A stretch of DNA of 64,000 nt from CAZYME01 sp964648115 (lineage in GTDB: Bacteria; Pseudomonadota; Gammaproteobacteria; Legionellales; Legionellaceae): positions 5,481 through 69,480 of the forward strand of contig CAZYME010000012.1 in NCBI GenBank assembly GCA_964648115.1, read 5' to 3'. The position numbers were made by a program, and so were the translations under genes. The notes below the pieces were generated by a model. That model did no database searches and was not told the DNA's origin. It saw only the letters and a list, made by a program, of their open reading frames with translations. Below, one piece after another: positions 8,212 to 16,803 of the stretch. Each line of letters begins with the position of its first letter. Position 1 is the stretch's first letter.

Positions 8212-10281
8212 ATGCCAGCACCTCGGAGAACTTTCAAGACAGTTGATGCTCAAGGCCAGGAAAAAACATGGACCTTTTGGAAACCTAAAGATACTGGTGC
8301 AAATGGCGCTGGTGAATTCGGTGGATTTTATAAATCTCCTACTGGTGAATTAGACGCAAATGGTCAACTACGCTTAGATGAAAATGGCGAACCATGCACG
8401 GATAAATGCTTAATCAAACAGGACACAAGAATTGCTCTGAATATTGCGGAGTTTCTTGCTGGTGCAATCTATGAGGGTATTGTGCCTGATGTTTCAGCGC
8501 GCATTAAATTAGTTCGTTTGGATGATACCCAACCAATCAGCTCTGACGGTAGAGATGTATATTTGGTCTCAGAGTTTATTCCTCAATGGAAGAGTGACCT
8601 ATATACTGATGTGGAATTGTTTTTACATCCAACTCGAAATCCAGAACGGTCAAAAATAAAATTTTTAGAAACAACACAACTTCTTTGGCGTTTAATTGTT
8701 CGCTCTGATGAGCTTACTGGTGTTTTTAGGGCACAAAATGAGGCGGGAAATTATCTTAATTATGGCCAAGTCGCTGCTACAAGCTTGCTAATAAACAACA
8801 CAGATACGCATGTGGGCAACATGGGTGTTATTGAAGACCACGATACGGGGCATAAAAAGCTAGGTATTGTTGATTATGGCGCAGCCTTTAACACTATGAC
8901 TGCCAAAATTAACCCGCACTCCTTTAGAAAATATCTATCATCCCATACCTTTAAGCACGAGGGATGGAATAATTTCAAGTTCTATAACGAGGCCATTAAA
9001 ATAACCTCTGAATTTGTTTCTGAGCTTGATAGAACGGCCGCAACAGATATAACAGCGGTTGTTAATAACGCTTTTGATAAACTTGAAAAATATTATAGTA
9101 TACGACCTATCGTTGCATTTGCCGTTAGAGCTGGATATTCTCTGCCTCTCAATGAACGTACTCTTAGCGAATTAGAGGGCAATCCTGATTTAGCTGCCCA
9201 AAAAATTCAACTTATTAAAAGCAAAGCTATTACTAGCCTTCAGAAAAGACAGGCTGATCTATCACGCTTTTCCGCACAAATCAAAATGGATTTGTGTACC
9301 GTTGAAAATGCGTCTAAACAATGTAGCCTAGACGGTTCATTTACAGATAAGAATGGAAGGAATGTAACGTTCAATGACGTTGTTTTCGATCATTTTGACT
9401 ATTTTAAAGAAATTGCTTTAGGTCTAGAAAAATTTAAATTCAGAAAATCAACCCATAAGCATCAACCGCTATTAATTCAAGACGTTGAAAAGAAATCTCA
9501 GATTGTTTTGGCAAGCTTTCTCCTTGTTCCAGAAAACATAAGGATTCAGGAGAGACATGGTATTACAAATATGGATAAAGCTATCGATGCATTACGTAAT
9601 GGTGTGCTGGATAAACTCATGTTATACAGTGCTTTAAACAAAGACTTTATTCCCGCAGCCAAAGAAATCTTCTCGCGTTTTGAGCAAGGCCGTATGCAGC
9701 AAAAATTTGATACTGTTACGGGCATAATAGGCGCCGAGAGGTTTAATCCTCAACCGACAGCTGTGCAACTAGCAAGACTTCGTAAATGTGAAAAACTTCA
9801 AGACGCCATTATCGAATTGCATAACGGATGTACACAGATAGGTGCAAACTATACTGATGCGCAAAAAGCTGCTCTTTCCACCTATAAAATCGAAACAATA
9901 AAATTAGCTTTGCAAGGAGCTGATGCCTATAAGACAGGTCATGCTGCAGTTCAGAATGCTGCCATTTTAGCAATTGATGATAGTTTCTTCGTTCCATGGG
10001 CACGCTTTATTGGAAATTTAATTTTCATAGCAGTTATGACAGCATCTGTCATTGGGTTGCTTTCAATGGTTTACAGCGGTAGAAGCGGACGTGATTTGTT
10101 ACTATTTCCTGGGCCTCAAAAAGAAATCCGAAGCGTTACATCTAAATTTAATGATGTACGAGATGATGTCCCACCAAATGATGTGTTACCAAATGGCGGC
10201 AACCCTGACGTACTACCCACTGATGTGCCACCAAATGATAACGTCCCTGGTGCGCAACAACCTCTAACTAACAGCATATAG
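8212..10281 (+). CDS. Kinase-like protein with C-terminal membrane anchor, candidate effector
   Basis: 689 residues, not recognised as a named gene. Residues about 66-95 read CLIKQD then NIAEFLAGAIYEG, with a candidate ATP-binding Lys69. NTDTHVGN holds D198-x-H200-x-x-N203, and VDYG holds D221-Y-G. Spacing and motifs resemble the catalytic loop (DRHxxN) and DFG of PI3/PI4-kinase-like folds, which occur in Legionella Dot/Icm effectors. A helical middle follows, then one transmembrane segment (about 598-620). The tail is rich in Pro and Asp (DVPPNDVLPN type repeats). A TATAAT box lies at 8176-8181; the -35 is poor. Kinase activity and secretion are inference. Confidence 0.7.
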   Translation: MPAPRRTFKTVDAQGQEKTWTFWKPKDTGANGAGEFGGFYKSPTGELDANGQLRLDENGEPCTDKCLIKQDTRIALNIAEFLAGAIYEGIVPDVSARIKLVRLDDTQPISSDGRDVYLVSEFIPQWKSDLYTDVELFLHPTRNPERSKIKFLETTQLLWRLIVRSDELTGVFRAQNEAGNYLNYGQVAATSLLINNTDTHVGNMGVIEDHDTGHKKLGIVDYGAAFNTMTAKINPHSFRKYLSSHTFKHEGWNNFKFYNEAIKITSEFVSELDRTAATDITAVVNNAFDKLEKYYSIRPIVAFAVRAGYSLPLNERTLSELEGNPDLAAQKIQLIKSKAITSLQKRQADLSRFSAQIKMDLCTVENASKQCSLDGSFTDKNGRNVTFNDVVFDHFDYFKEIALGLEKFKFRKSTHKHQPLLIQDVEKKSQIVLASFLLVPENIRIQERHGITNMDKAIDALRNGVLDKLMLYSALNKDFIPAAKEIFSRFEQGRMQQKFDTVTGIIGAERFNPQPTAVQLARLRKCEKLQDAIIELHNGCTQIGANYTDAQKAALSTYKIETIKLALQGADAYKTGHAAVQNAAILAIDDSFFVPWARFIGNLIFIAVMTASVIGLLSMVYSGRSGRDLLLFPGPQKEIRSVTSKFNDVRDDVPPNDVLPNGGNPDVLPTDVPPNDNVPGAQQPLTNSI

Positions 10282-10302
10282 TTTCCTTCGGCTAAACCAA
10301 AC

Positions 10303-10368
10303 CGTCATTGCGAGCGTTAGCGAAGCAATCCAGTGATACTGGGTTGCTTCTCTGCGTTCGCAATGACG
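10303..10368. repeat. Palindromic element, family A, short form
   Basis: The arms CGTCATTGCGAGCG and CGTTCGCAATGACG flank GAAGCAATCCAGTG and CTGGGTTGCTTC; the whole could form a hairpin of about 30 bp with a few mismatches. It begins 21 bases after the preceding stop codon, where it may stabilise or end the transcript. Other copies lie at 2342, 36929 and 57058. Confidence 0.88.
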
Positions 10369-10518
10369 ACAATTACTTTAAATTGATGCATATACACCCT
10401 CCTGGTAATGAAGAAATGGTACTGATCTAGCCACAAGATAATCACTATTTTATTTTGCAGGCCTCTTTTATTTCTGATAGAGTTTCACAGCTGTTTATAC
10501 TTTATTTGAGGGAAAAGA

Positions 10519-10857
10519 ATGTTAAAAAGAATACTTGCTGTTTTTCTGTGTTTTTTCTCTGTTTCAGTTTTTGCATGTAGCAATGCACTACCAACAGATG
10601 ATGTGAATTTTTGCGCATCTTTCAAAGGCGCTGCAACTTGCTATTGTACCGCATCAGGCGTTCCTGCTGGTATGTGCCAAGATATGAATGCCCTTTATAA
10701 TCGCCTTATGGTTGTTTTTGGATCACTTCAAGATGCATGCAAATTTCAGCGCTACACAAGCGCTCAAGATTGCATCGACAATTGGACTTGCTACCGAAAT
10801 GGTGGTATTGATTCACGAGGCAGAGCTTGTAGCTCAACTCAGCGTCCATGCCAATAA
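10519..10857 (+). CDS. Small Cys-rich exported protein
   Basis: 112 residues. The signal peptide MLKRILAVFLCFFSVSVFA is followed directly by Cys20. The mature part holds ten cysteines (20, 32, 41, 43, 53, 74, 85, 91, 104, 111), an even number suited to disulfides formed in the periplasm or after secretion. The residues before Cys20 (VFA) make a poor lipobox, so a lipoprotein is possible but less likely. GAGGGAAAAG precedes the ATG. No family recognised. The neighbouring genes also encode exported proteins. Confidence 0.75.
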   Translation: MLKRILAVFLCFFSVSVFACSNALPTDDVNFCASFKGAATCYCTASGVPAGMCQDMNALYNRLMVVFGSLQDACKFQRYTSAQDCIDNWTCYRNGGIDSRGRACSSTQRPCQ

Positions 10858-10948
10858 TCAACAATTTGCATGATAAACAAATGTAGACTGGGCTTTCTGG
10901 CCCGGTTGCTTTTGCCCTCCGGCTTTTATATCTAAAGAGTATTTAAGT

Positions 10949-11611
10949 GTGAATAATTTAAAAACAGTTTTGTTTCTATTATTTCCCTTGTCTTTGTTAG
11001 CGCCCCCATCTCAGGCAGAGATAAAACATAGTGACATATTTCGCCACCCTTTTTACATTGGAGGGATTGGTGGATTTGGGTCAACAACCTGGGGGGCATT
11101 AGTTCCCAGCACTGAAAATCAAAACTCAGCAATTAGTCTTTCTACTCCAATATATGTTAGTGAAGGCGGAGCGGTCATCGGTGCTTTTGCAGGATATGAA
11201 ATTAATCGCTTTTTTGCAGTTGAAGCTAATTACATGCACTATCCTGATGCAAAGATCTCTTTTGAAGAGCAGAGCCTCTTTAGTTTTTTACATGATGATC
11301 AAACAGAATTTACTTCACAGACGGAAGCAATCAGTGTTATGGCAAAGGTTATGCTTATTATTCCTGATACAAATATAAGATTTTTTTCAAGTCTAGGTGG
11401 CTCTAATGTTCATCGAAAAGATATTCTCAATGATTATTGGCGTTTTAGCCCAACATTTGGAGCTGGGTTAAACTACCGCTTTACTGACAATATCATGGGG
11501 GAGTTTGGGGGAAACTATACGGCAGGTTTTGGGGAATCTAATTTAAACCCAACAGAATCGTATTTTCCTTTTCTTTATACAGTTAATTTTCGTTTGGCAT
11601 TTTGTTTCTAG
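10949..11611 (+). CDS. Outer-membrane beta-barrel protein, OmpA/opacity-like fold
   Basis: 220 residues. The start codon is GTG (10949-10951) with AAAGAG upstream. The signal peptide NNLKTVLFLLFPLSLLAPPSQA is followed by alternating amphipathic strands (FYIGGIGGFGSTTWG, GAVIGAFAGYEINRFFAVEANY, GAGLNYRFTDNIMGEFGGNY). The terminal strand ends in Phe (VNFRLAFCF), the usual BAM recognition signal. An 8-stranded barrel of the porin/opacity superfamily is likely; ligand unknown. Confidence 0.8.
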   Translation: MNNLKTVLFLLFPLSLLAPPSQAEIKHSDIFRHPFYIGGIGGFGSTTWGALVPSTENQNSAISLSTPIYVSEGGAVIGAFAGYEINRFFAVEANYMHYPDAKISFEEQSLFSFLHDDQTEFTSQTEAISVMAKVMLIIPDTNIRFFSSLGGSNVHRKDILNDYWRFSPTFGAGLNYRFTDNIMGEFGGNYTAGFGESNLNPTESYFPFLYTVNFRLAFCF

Positions 11612-11650
11612 CTGGGAAGCGGAATAATGCTGGGTCAGTTCTAACTGAAA

Positions 11651-11679
11651 ACCTGGTTGAGGCGCAGCGGCAGCCGGGG
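11651..11679 (+). repeat. Hairpin repeat, family E, second copy
   Basis: ACCTGGTTGAGGCGCAGCGG followed by CAGCCGGGG resembles the lspF/lspG hairpin at 5259-5287. Here it lies between two convergent genes, close to the end of the Sel1 gene. It may contribute to 3' end formation. Confidence 0.5.
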
Positions 11680-11689
11680 GAAAGGTATC

Positions 11690-12799
11690 TCACTCATGGA
11701 CTGTTTTCGTTATTTCTTGTAGCTCAGCCTCACCTTCTTGCAAATCTTTAGCAGATAATTCACTTTTCAATCGAGCCAAATCTTTCTCTGCCTGCTCATT
11801 TTTATTTTTTGCAGCCAATTTTAACCAAGCATAGGCTTTCACATTATCTTTAGGAACACCTAAACCAGCAGCATACAAATATCCTATTTTCCCTTGCGCA
11901 ATAGCATCACCATGTTGAGCTGATTTTATAAACCAAAAAGCAGCTTTTTCATAATCTTTATCAAGCCCGGTCCCCGTTAATAAAAGTTGCCCAAGCTGCT
12001 CTTGCGCGTAAGTATTACCTTGTTCTGCAGAGGCTTGATACCAAAATGCTGCTTTTTGAATATTTTGGGCTACCCCAAGACCATTAAGATATTGATACGC
12101 AAGATAAGCTTGTGCATTTACGTGGCCTTGGTTTGCTGCCTGGGTCAACCAATAGCTAACAGCCCGCTGATCCTGCGGAATACCATATTTACCACTGTAC
12201 AATAAAGCCATGCTGTATTGCCCCTTCTCATCCCCTTGTTGTGCGGCCTTCTCATACCATAAAAGCGCACTTTCTACGTTTTTAGGCGTGCCGTATCCCA
12301 TCATGTACATGTATCCCAGATTGACCTGAGACTTACTATAGCCTTGCTCCGCTGATTTTTTAAACCATTCAAAAGCTTCTTTAACATTTATTTTAGCCCC
12401 TTCCCCTGTCGCATAAATCAACCCTACATTACGTTGTGCGACGGCATTTCCCTGTTTGGCTGCTTTCAAATACCATGTAAATGCAGTTTGATAACTTTGA
12501 GGAACACCTTTTCCCTCATCGTACAAAAAACCTAAGCTCAATTGCGCTAATGGATTATTCTTATTAGCTGATTTTAAATACCACGAATAAGCTTCTTTAA
12601 TATTTTTATTAACACCCAAACCATATTGCTGCATGCGCCCAATCAGGTACATGGCTTCTTCATTGCCTTCGTTGGCAGATTTAATTAAATGCTGGTAAGC
12701 AGTGGTATAGTCAGCATTTTCGTAAGCAGAAAAGCCAATAAATTCATCCGCGAACGCAATATTCGTAATCAAACAAGCGGCTAGAATAAGAGCTCGCAT
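11690..12799 (-). CDS. Sel1-repeat (TPR-like) exported protein
   Basis: 369 residues. The signal peptide MRALILAACLITNIAFA is followed by eight to nine Sel1-like repeats of 36 residues from about residue 25 to 330 (for example AYSWYLKSANKNNPLAQLSL, AFTWYLKAAKQGNAVAQRNV). A charged C-terminal tail ends the protein. In Legionella, Sel1 proteins such as LpnE and EnhC act in host entry or envelope maintenance; which applies here is not visible. The start at 12799 is chosen for its GAGG site and signal peptide; an ATG nine codons upstream is possible. Confidence 0.9.
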   Translation of the reverse strand: MRALILAACLITNIAFADEFIGFSAYENADYTTAYQHLIKSANEGNEEAMYLIGRMQQYGLGVNKNIKEAYSWYLKSANKNNPLAQLSLGFLYDEGKGVPQSYQTAFTWYLKAAKQGNAVAQRNVGLIYATGEGAKINVKEAFEWFKKSAEQGYSKSQVNLGYMYMMGYGTPKNVESALLWYEKAAQQGDEKGQYSMALLYSGKYGIPQDQRAVSYWLTQAANQGHVNAQAYLAYQYLNGLGVAQNIQKAAFWYQASAEQGNTYAQEQLGQLLLTGTGLDKDYEKAAFWFIKSAQHGDAIAQGKIGYLYAAGLGVPKDNVKAYAWLKLAAKNKNEQAEKDLARLKSELSAKDLQEGEAELQEITKTVHE

Positions 12800-12961
12800 G
12801 AAAACCTCTGTGTGCACATTATACACTTAAAGTATAATACATTTTCACAAAAGCAGTTTTTAGTGTTTTAAAAACAATTGTGAAACAGCCCTTCTAATTC
12901 CAGCAATAAATTTGATATATTTGATAGTTCCGCTTTTAATTTCACAATCGGTTGGCTCACT

Positions 12962-13861
12962 ATGTATCTAAAAACATTACTATTACTATTGGCAGTTAAT
13001 TCAGCATTTGCATCACCCTGGATGACTGGGCCTTTGCTTGCACCCTCTGGAAAAACAATCCCAGCTGGTCATGTTAATTTTGAACCCTATGGATTTTATA
13101 CTACTTACCCTGGTCAATTTAGAAACATTGAACTGATGCCAATTTTAACCGTAGGTCTTACTAGTTTTTTAGATATACAGACCTCTCTTCCTTTTGATCA
13201 CAGTTGGAAAAATGGTCAGCAAGGAGGCAATATTGCCGATTACAGTTTAGGCATGGGCCTGCAAGTACTTAAGGAGCGAGAAAACTCCTGGGTGCCAAAC
13301 CTGCGTGTTACGCTTCAAGAAGTTTTCCCTACTGGGAAGTTTGACAACCTAAACCCAAATAAATTAGGGACGGATCAAACAGGTGTCGGTGCTTATCAAA
13401 CATCTGTTGGCTTTCATTTTCAAAAATTAAAAGAATTTAGTAATGACCATTACTTGCGCTCTCGCTTAAGCTTAGTTGCTTCAATAGCTTCTGATGTTCA
13501 TGTAAGAGGAAGTAATGTTTTTGGTGGCAATCCGTCTACAGAGGGTGATGTGAGCCCAGGAAATGGCTATTCTGCCGATCTAGCTTTTGAATACGCATTG
13601 ACGCAACATTGGGTCCCGGTATTTGAGCTATTGTTTGTCGACAGTGAGTCAACCGATTTTAACGGCAACCCAGGGCTTACGCCTGGTGGTGTTATTGATA
13701 GCATCGGTGGAGGCGGCGGCACTCAATTATCCCTGGCCCCTGCCCTTGAATATAATTTTAGCCCTACATTTGGCATTATTGGCGGAGTATGGTTTGCTGT
13801 TGCAGGTCCACGCGGAGGCGGCTTTACGTCCGGTGTTGTAGCAGTTAATTATTATTTTTGA
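12962..13861 (+). CDS. Outer-membrane beta-barrel protein (transporter-type, MetA-like)
   Basis: 299 residues. The signal peptide MYLKTLLLLLAVNSAFA is followed by WMTGPLLAPSGKTIPAGHVN. It has many amphipathic strands (NLRVTLQEVFPTGKF, YSADLAFEYALTQHWVPVFELL, APALEYNFSPTFGIIGGVW) and a C-terminal strand ending VAVNYYF. It resembles the family of barrels annotated as MetA-pathway or alginate-export-like transporters; substrate unknown. Its stop lies 8 bases from the stop of convergent yjdM. Confidence 0.78.
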   Translation: MYLKTLLLLLAVNSAFASPWMTGPLLAPSGKTIPAGHVNFEPYGFYTTYPGQFRNIELMPILTVGLTSFLDIQTSLPFDHSWKNGQQGGNIADYSLGMGLQVLKERENSWVPNLRVTLQEVFPTGKFDNLNPNKLGTDQTGVGAYQTSVGFHFQKLKEFSNDHYLRSRLSLVASIASDVHVRGSNVFGGNPSTEGDVSPGNGYSADLAFEYALTQHWVPVFELLFVDSESTDFNGNPGLTPGGVIDSIGGGGGTQLSLAPALEYNFSPTFGIIGGVWFAVAGPRGGGFTSGVVAVNYYF

Positions 13862-13869
13862 ATAATTAA

Positions 13870-14229
13870 TTAGGATTTATGACTTTCAGCTTTTTTCACA
13901 AAAACTGACTTCAACATCATTGAGCCAATACCTTCAATTTTACAATCAATATCGTGATCGCCATCGACCAATCGAAGTATTTTTACTTTTGTTCCTACCT
14001 TTAGAATGGAAGATGAGCCTTTGATTTTTAAATCTTTAATAACCGTGACGAAATCACCCTCATTTAATAAATTTCCATTGGCATCGCGAACAACAAACTT
14101 ATCGTCTTCGCTGCTTTCTGCCATTTCATATTTTGGCCATTCATGCGCGCACTCTGGGCAAATATACATACCACTATCTTCATAGGTATACTCAGAATGG
14201 CATTGTGGGCAGGGTAGTAAATCACTCAT
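13870..14229 (-). CDS. yjdM: YjdM/PhnA-family zinc-ribbon protein
   Basis: 119 residues. An N-terminal zinc ribbon with CPQC and CPEC (Cys7, 10, 24, 27) is followed by the PhnA domain (VVRDANGNLLNEGDFVTVI, LKIKGSSSILKVGTKVK, DIDCKIEGIGSMMLKSVFVK). The family is highly conserved. Despite the old PhnA name it is not phosphonoacetate hydrolase, and the cellular role is unclear. Single gene, convergent with the upstream barrel gene. Confidence 0.95.
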   Translation of the reverse strand: MSDLLPCPQCHSEYTYEDSGMYICPECAHEWPKYEMAESSEDDKFVVRDANGNLLNEGDFVTVIKDLKIKGSSSILKVGTKVKILRLVDGDHDIDCKIEGIGSMMLKSVFVKKAESHKS

Positions 14230-14286
14230 TATTATCCTTTAATTATGACAAATTATTCACTGACGTGCAGCGACAACCTGGGTGTC

Positions 14287-15255
14287 TCACCTTTTTTGAT
14301 GACATGCCATGCAGCCGTACCCAGAATTAAACATGATAGCGCGATCTGGATTAGTTGGTGCAGGGTTTTGCTGAAAATATTTAACATTTTCTCTCGCATT
14401 TTTAATACGCTTTTCTAACATAGAACGATATGGCCAGGTAGCGTAATTTTGTTGGTATGTGGCGTTTTTGTAAATGGCAATCCCTGTTTGCCAATCACCT
14501 GATTTTACTAACATATCACCCATATTCATAAAATAACCCTCTACATTATGAGGGGCTATCCAAGTGTCCCAGCAAGCTCGCTGCCTCTTGCCGCCCATCA
14601 CCAACTTTACCGAGGACATGCGATACTGAGGATTTTTTCGGTCTATATCTCTACCCAAACAAATATCCAACGTTTTCCATTGCCATTTCAGGGCTTCTTT
14701 AAACCGCTTTGATGTTGGTGATAAGGTTGTCATAGGATAACCTGCTGTAAAATAATTAAACTCAGGCCATTTAGCAATCGCACTTTTCAACGTGAAATAG
14801 CCTTGTACTTCTTGGCGTTTATCATGAAAAATCTGACCTGCAACTAATTGGCTATCCCCTAAAAATCCTTGGTAAATGGGGTTGGTAGGTTCGAGAGTAT
14901 GCGCGTCAGAGAAGTATTGTTTTGCTAATATAATCTCATTCGTAATTAAGGGATCTTTTCCCCCTACCCGTTCGCGCTCTGTGATTTTCCATATATGAAG
15001 AAAACCAAGGTGGGCAGCTAAATTTGGATCATTGGGATTTATTAGGTAGGCCTCCATTAACAATTTGTCTGCTTTGTTAATGTCTTGATAACGACCCTGA
15101 TGCAGCGTTGTCCAGAAGTAATGTTCTGCCTTAGCTGCAATTTTATTATTTGATTTAATGGGTTGTTTAATAGGCGTCATAAAAACAGCGATTTTTTCGC
15201 ATGCTGTGAGAGTTAAGCAAATAAAGGGGAGTATAGCGATATAGGTTAATTTCAT
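14287..15255 (-). CDS. TPR-type lipoprotein ending in a CxxCH haem motif
   Basis: 322 residues. The lipobox LTAC gives lipidation at Cys19. Helical TPR-like repeats span about residues 35-290 (KADKLLMEAYLINPNDPNLA, AKQYFSDAHTLEPTNPIYQG). The last residues are NSGYGCMACHQKR, a Cys-x-x-Cys-His c-type haem signature three residues from the end. One motif at the extreme C-terminus is unusual for a cytochrome; it could covalently bind haem or another metal. Function unknown. The stop overlaps no other gene; a weak family E hairpin (14257-14283) lies behind it. Confidence 0.75.
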   Translation of the reverse strand: MKLTYIAILPFICLTLTACEKIAVFMTPIKQPIKSNNKIAAKAEHYFWTTLHQGRYQDINKADKLLMEAYLINPNDPNLAAHLGFLHIWKITERERVGGKDPLITNEIILAKQYFSDAHTLEPTNPIYQGFLGDSQLVAGQIFHDKRQEVQGYFTLKSAIAKWPEFNYFTAGYPMTTLSPTSKRFKEALKWQWKTLDICLGRDIDRKNPQYRMSSVKLVMGGKRQRACWDTWIAPHNVEGYFMNMGDMLVKSGDWQTGIAIYKNATYQQNYATWPYRSMLEKRIKNARENVKYFQQNPAPTNPDRAIMFNSGYGCMACHQKR

Positions 15256-15357
15256 GATTTACGTCCTGTAATTGGAAATTAAGAAGGCGAACTTTGTATT
15301 TCACTCCCATTGATGGGCGTTGTTGAATAATTAGATGTGTTCGCGAGGAGGAAATAC

Positions 15358-15490
15358 ACTGCCATTAAGATAACGAACGACTGTCGTCCCCGCGAAGGCG
15401 GGGATCCATTTCTCCCATAGCTCCTAGCCCGAGTCAGGGATGGATTCCCGCCTTCGCGGGAATGACAAAGTCTTATAACTAAATGGCAGT
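15358..15490. repeat. 133-bp palindromic element, family B, copy 1
   Basis: The ends ACTGCCATTAAG (15358-15369) and CTAAATGGCAGT (15479-15490) are inverted repeats. Inside, TGTCGTCCCCGCGAAGGCGG and CCGCCTTCGCGGGAATGACA form a second pair around a conserved centre. Nearly the same core stands at 39963-40050. It occupies much of the 313-bp gap between the lipoprotein gene and mltA; no gene was seen in that gap. Confidence 0.88.
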
Positions 15491-15568
15491 CTAGTTCCTC
15501 TTCAGCACGAACAGATTTAAAATATTTTTCAACAATACCCCTCCAGGTTCAAAGGACGGCACTTGAAA

Positions 15569-16762
15569 TTATGCCCATTTATCCTCTAATCGAACTAGAG
15601 CTGGTGTTGGGAGCAGCACCCAATAGTGCCCTGGATTTTTCATCTTGCCAGCAATATGTGTGGCGCGTTCTCCTGCACCCCAGTAAACATCACCTCGCAC
15701 GACCCCTTTAATAGCGCCTCCAGTATCTTGGGCAACCATAAGCCGTTGAAATATTTTTTGCTGATCGGATTTATGATCTGGCCTTGTTGTATTGAGCCAT
15801 ACAGGCGCACCAAGTGGTACCCATTTTCGATCAATTGCTAACGAATACCCAGGGGTCAATGGAACTCCCTGAGTACCTAGAGCTGCTTTATTTCGTAAAA
15901 TCTCAAAGAAAACAAAGGATTTATTTTGATTTAACACGCGGTCTATTTGTTCTGGATGTGCTTCTAAATATTTACGAATATGCTGCATAGAGGCGTTGTC
16001 TCTCGTCATCACACCCTGATCAATTAAAACTTTTGCGATAGCGGTGTATGCCGCCCCATTTTCTCCGGCATAGCCAACCACCAACTGGGAGCCATCTCTT
16101 AACTTAATGATTCCAGAGCCTTGAATTTCCAGGAATGAGCGATCAATACTGCTGTTAAGCCAAACTATAACTGGAGTGAATTTTGCAATCATCCCTTTGT
16201 TAATTTCCTCACGCGTATAAAATGGCAAAAGCTTATTGTTTTGTACACGGCCTCTAATTTTACGGTTTTTTAGTTTAGTATCGAATAACTCTAAATCTGC
16301 TGTCACCAATTTTTTAGGAAGGCCGTAAAGAGGAACGTTGTATTCGTCTGTTTTTGTTAAACTGCCCTGCAATAGAGGCATGTAGTAGCCCGTAAATAAG
16401 CCTTGTACTGGCCTATTATCAAAGAACTCAACAGGCGTGAACCATTTTTGAAAAAATAGTTGTGTTTCTGCTTTTGAATCTGCATTGATTGCCATTGCTG
16501 CATTGCACGCAGGTAACCAGTCTTTTACTTGTAAATCCATATACTCACTACCTACTAGCTTCTCAGGATTTTGTTTCAAGAATGCTTTACAAGATGTTTG
16601 AAAGGCAATAAATGATTTTTTAGTGTTAGTCGCTTTCCAGCCTGGTAGCTGCGCAAATGACGCTTTTCTAATGCCTAATTTATGGGGTTTAGAAGTCCAT
16701 AAAAGAAAGCCTATTAAAAGCACCACAACAATAAGAATGATATAAAGTAATTTATTTTTCAT
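15569..16762 (-). CDS. mltA: Membrane-bound lytic murein transglycosylase A
   Basis: 397 residues. It cleaves the beta-1,4 MurNAc-GlcNAc bond with 1,6-anhydro formation. An N-terminal hydrophobic segment (residues 5-22) without a lipobox Cys suggests an uncleaved anchor rather than a lipoprotein. The MltA barrel domain shows FTGYYMPLLQGS and FLEIQGSGIIKLRDG. The C-terminal 3D domain has LMVAQDTGGAIKGVVRGDVY with the catalytic Asp, followed by GHYWVLLP. Monocistronic appearance. Confidence 0.95.
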   Translation of the reverse strand: MKNKLLYIILIVVVLLIGFLLWTSKPHKLGIRKASFAQLPGWKATNTKKSFIAFQTSCKAFLKQNPEKLVGSEYMDLQVKDWLPACNAAMAINADSKAETQLFFQKWFTPVEFFDNRPVQGLFTGYYMPLLQGSLTKTDEYNVPLYGLPKKLVTADLELFDTKLKNRKIRGRVQNNKLLPFYTREEINKGMIAKFTPVIVWLNSSIDRSFLEIQGSGIIKLRDGSQLVVGYAGENGAAYTAIAKVLIDQGVMTRDNASMQHIRKYLEAHPEQIDRVLNQNKSFVFFEILRNKAALGTQGVPLTPGYSLAIDRKWVPLGAPVWLNTTRPDHKSDQQKIFQRLMVAQDTGGAIKGVVRGDVYWGAGERATHIAGKMKNPGHYWVLLPTPALVRLEDKWA

Positions 16763-16803
16763 AGCTGGGTAAATTTTACACTAAATGAAATTAAATGCAA
16801 CAT

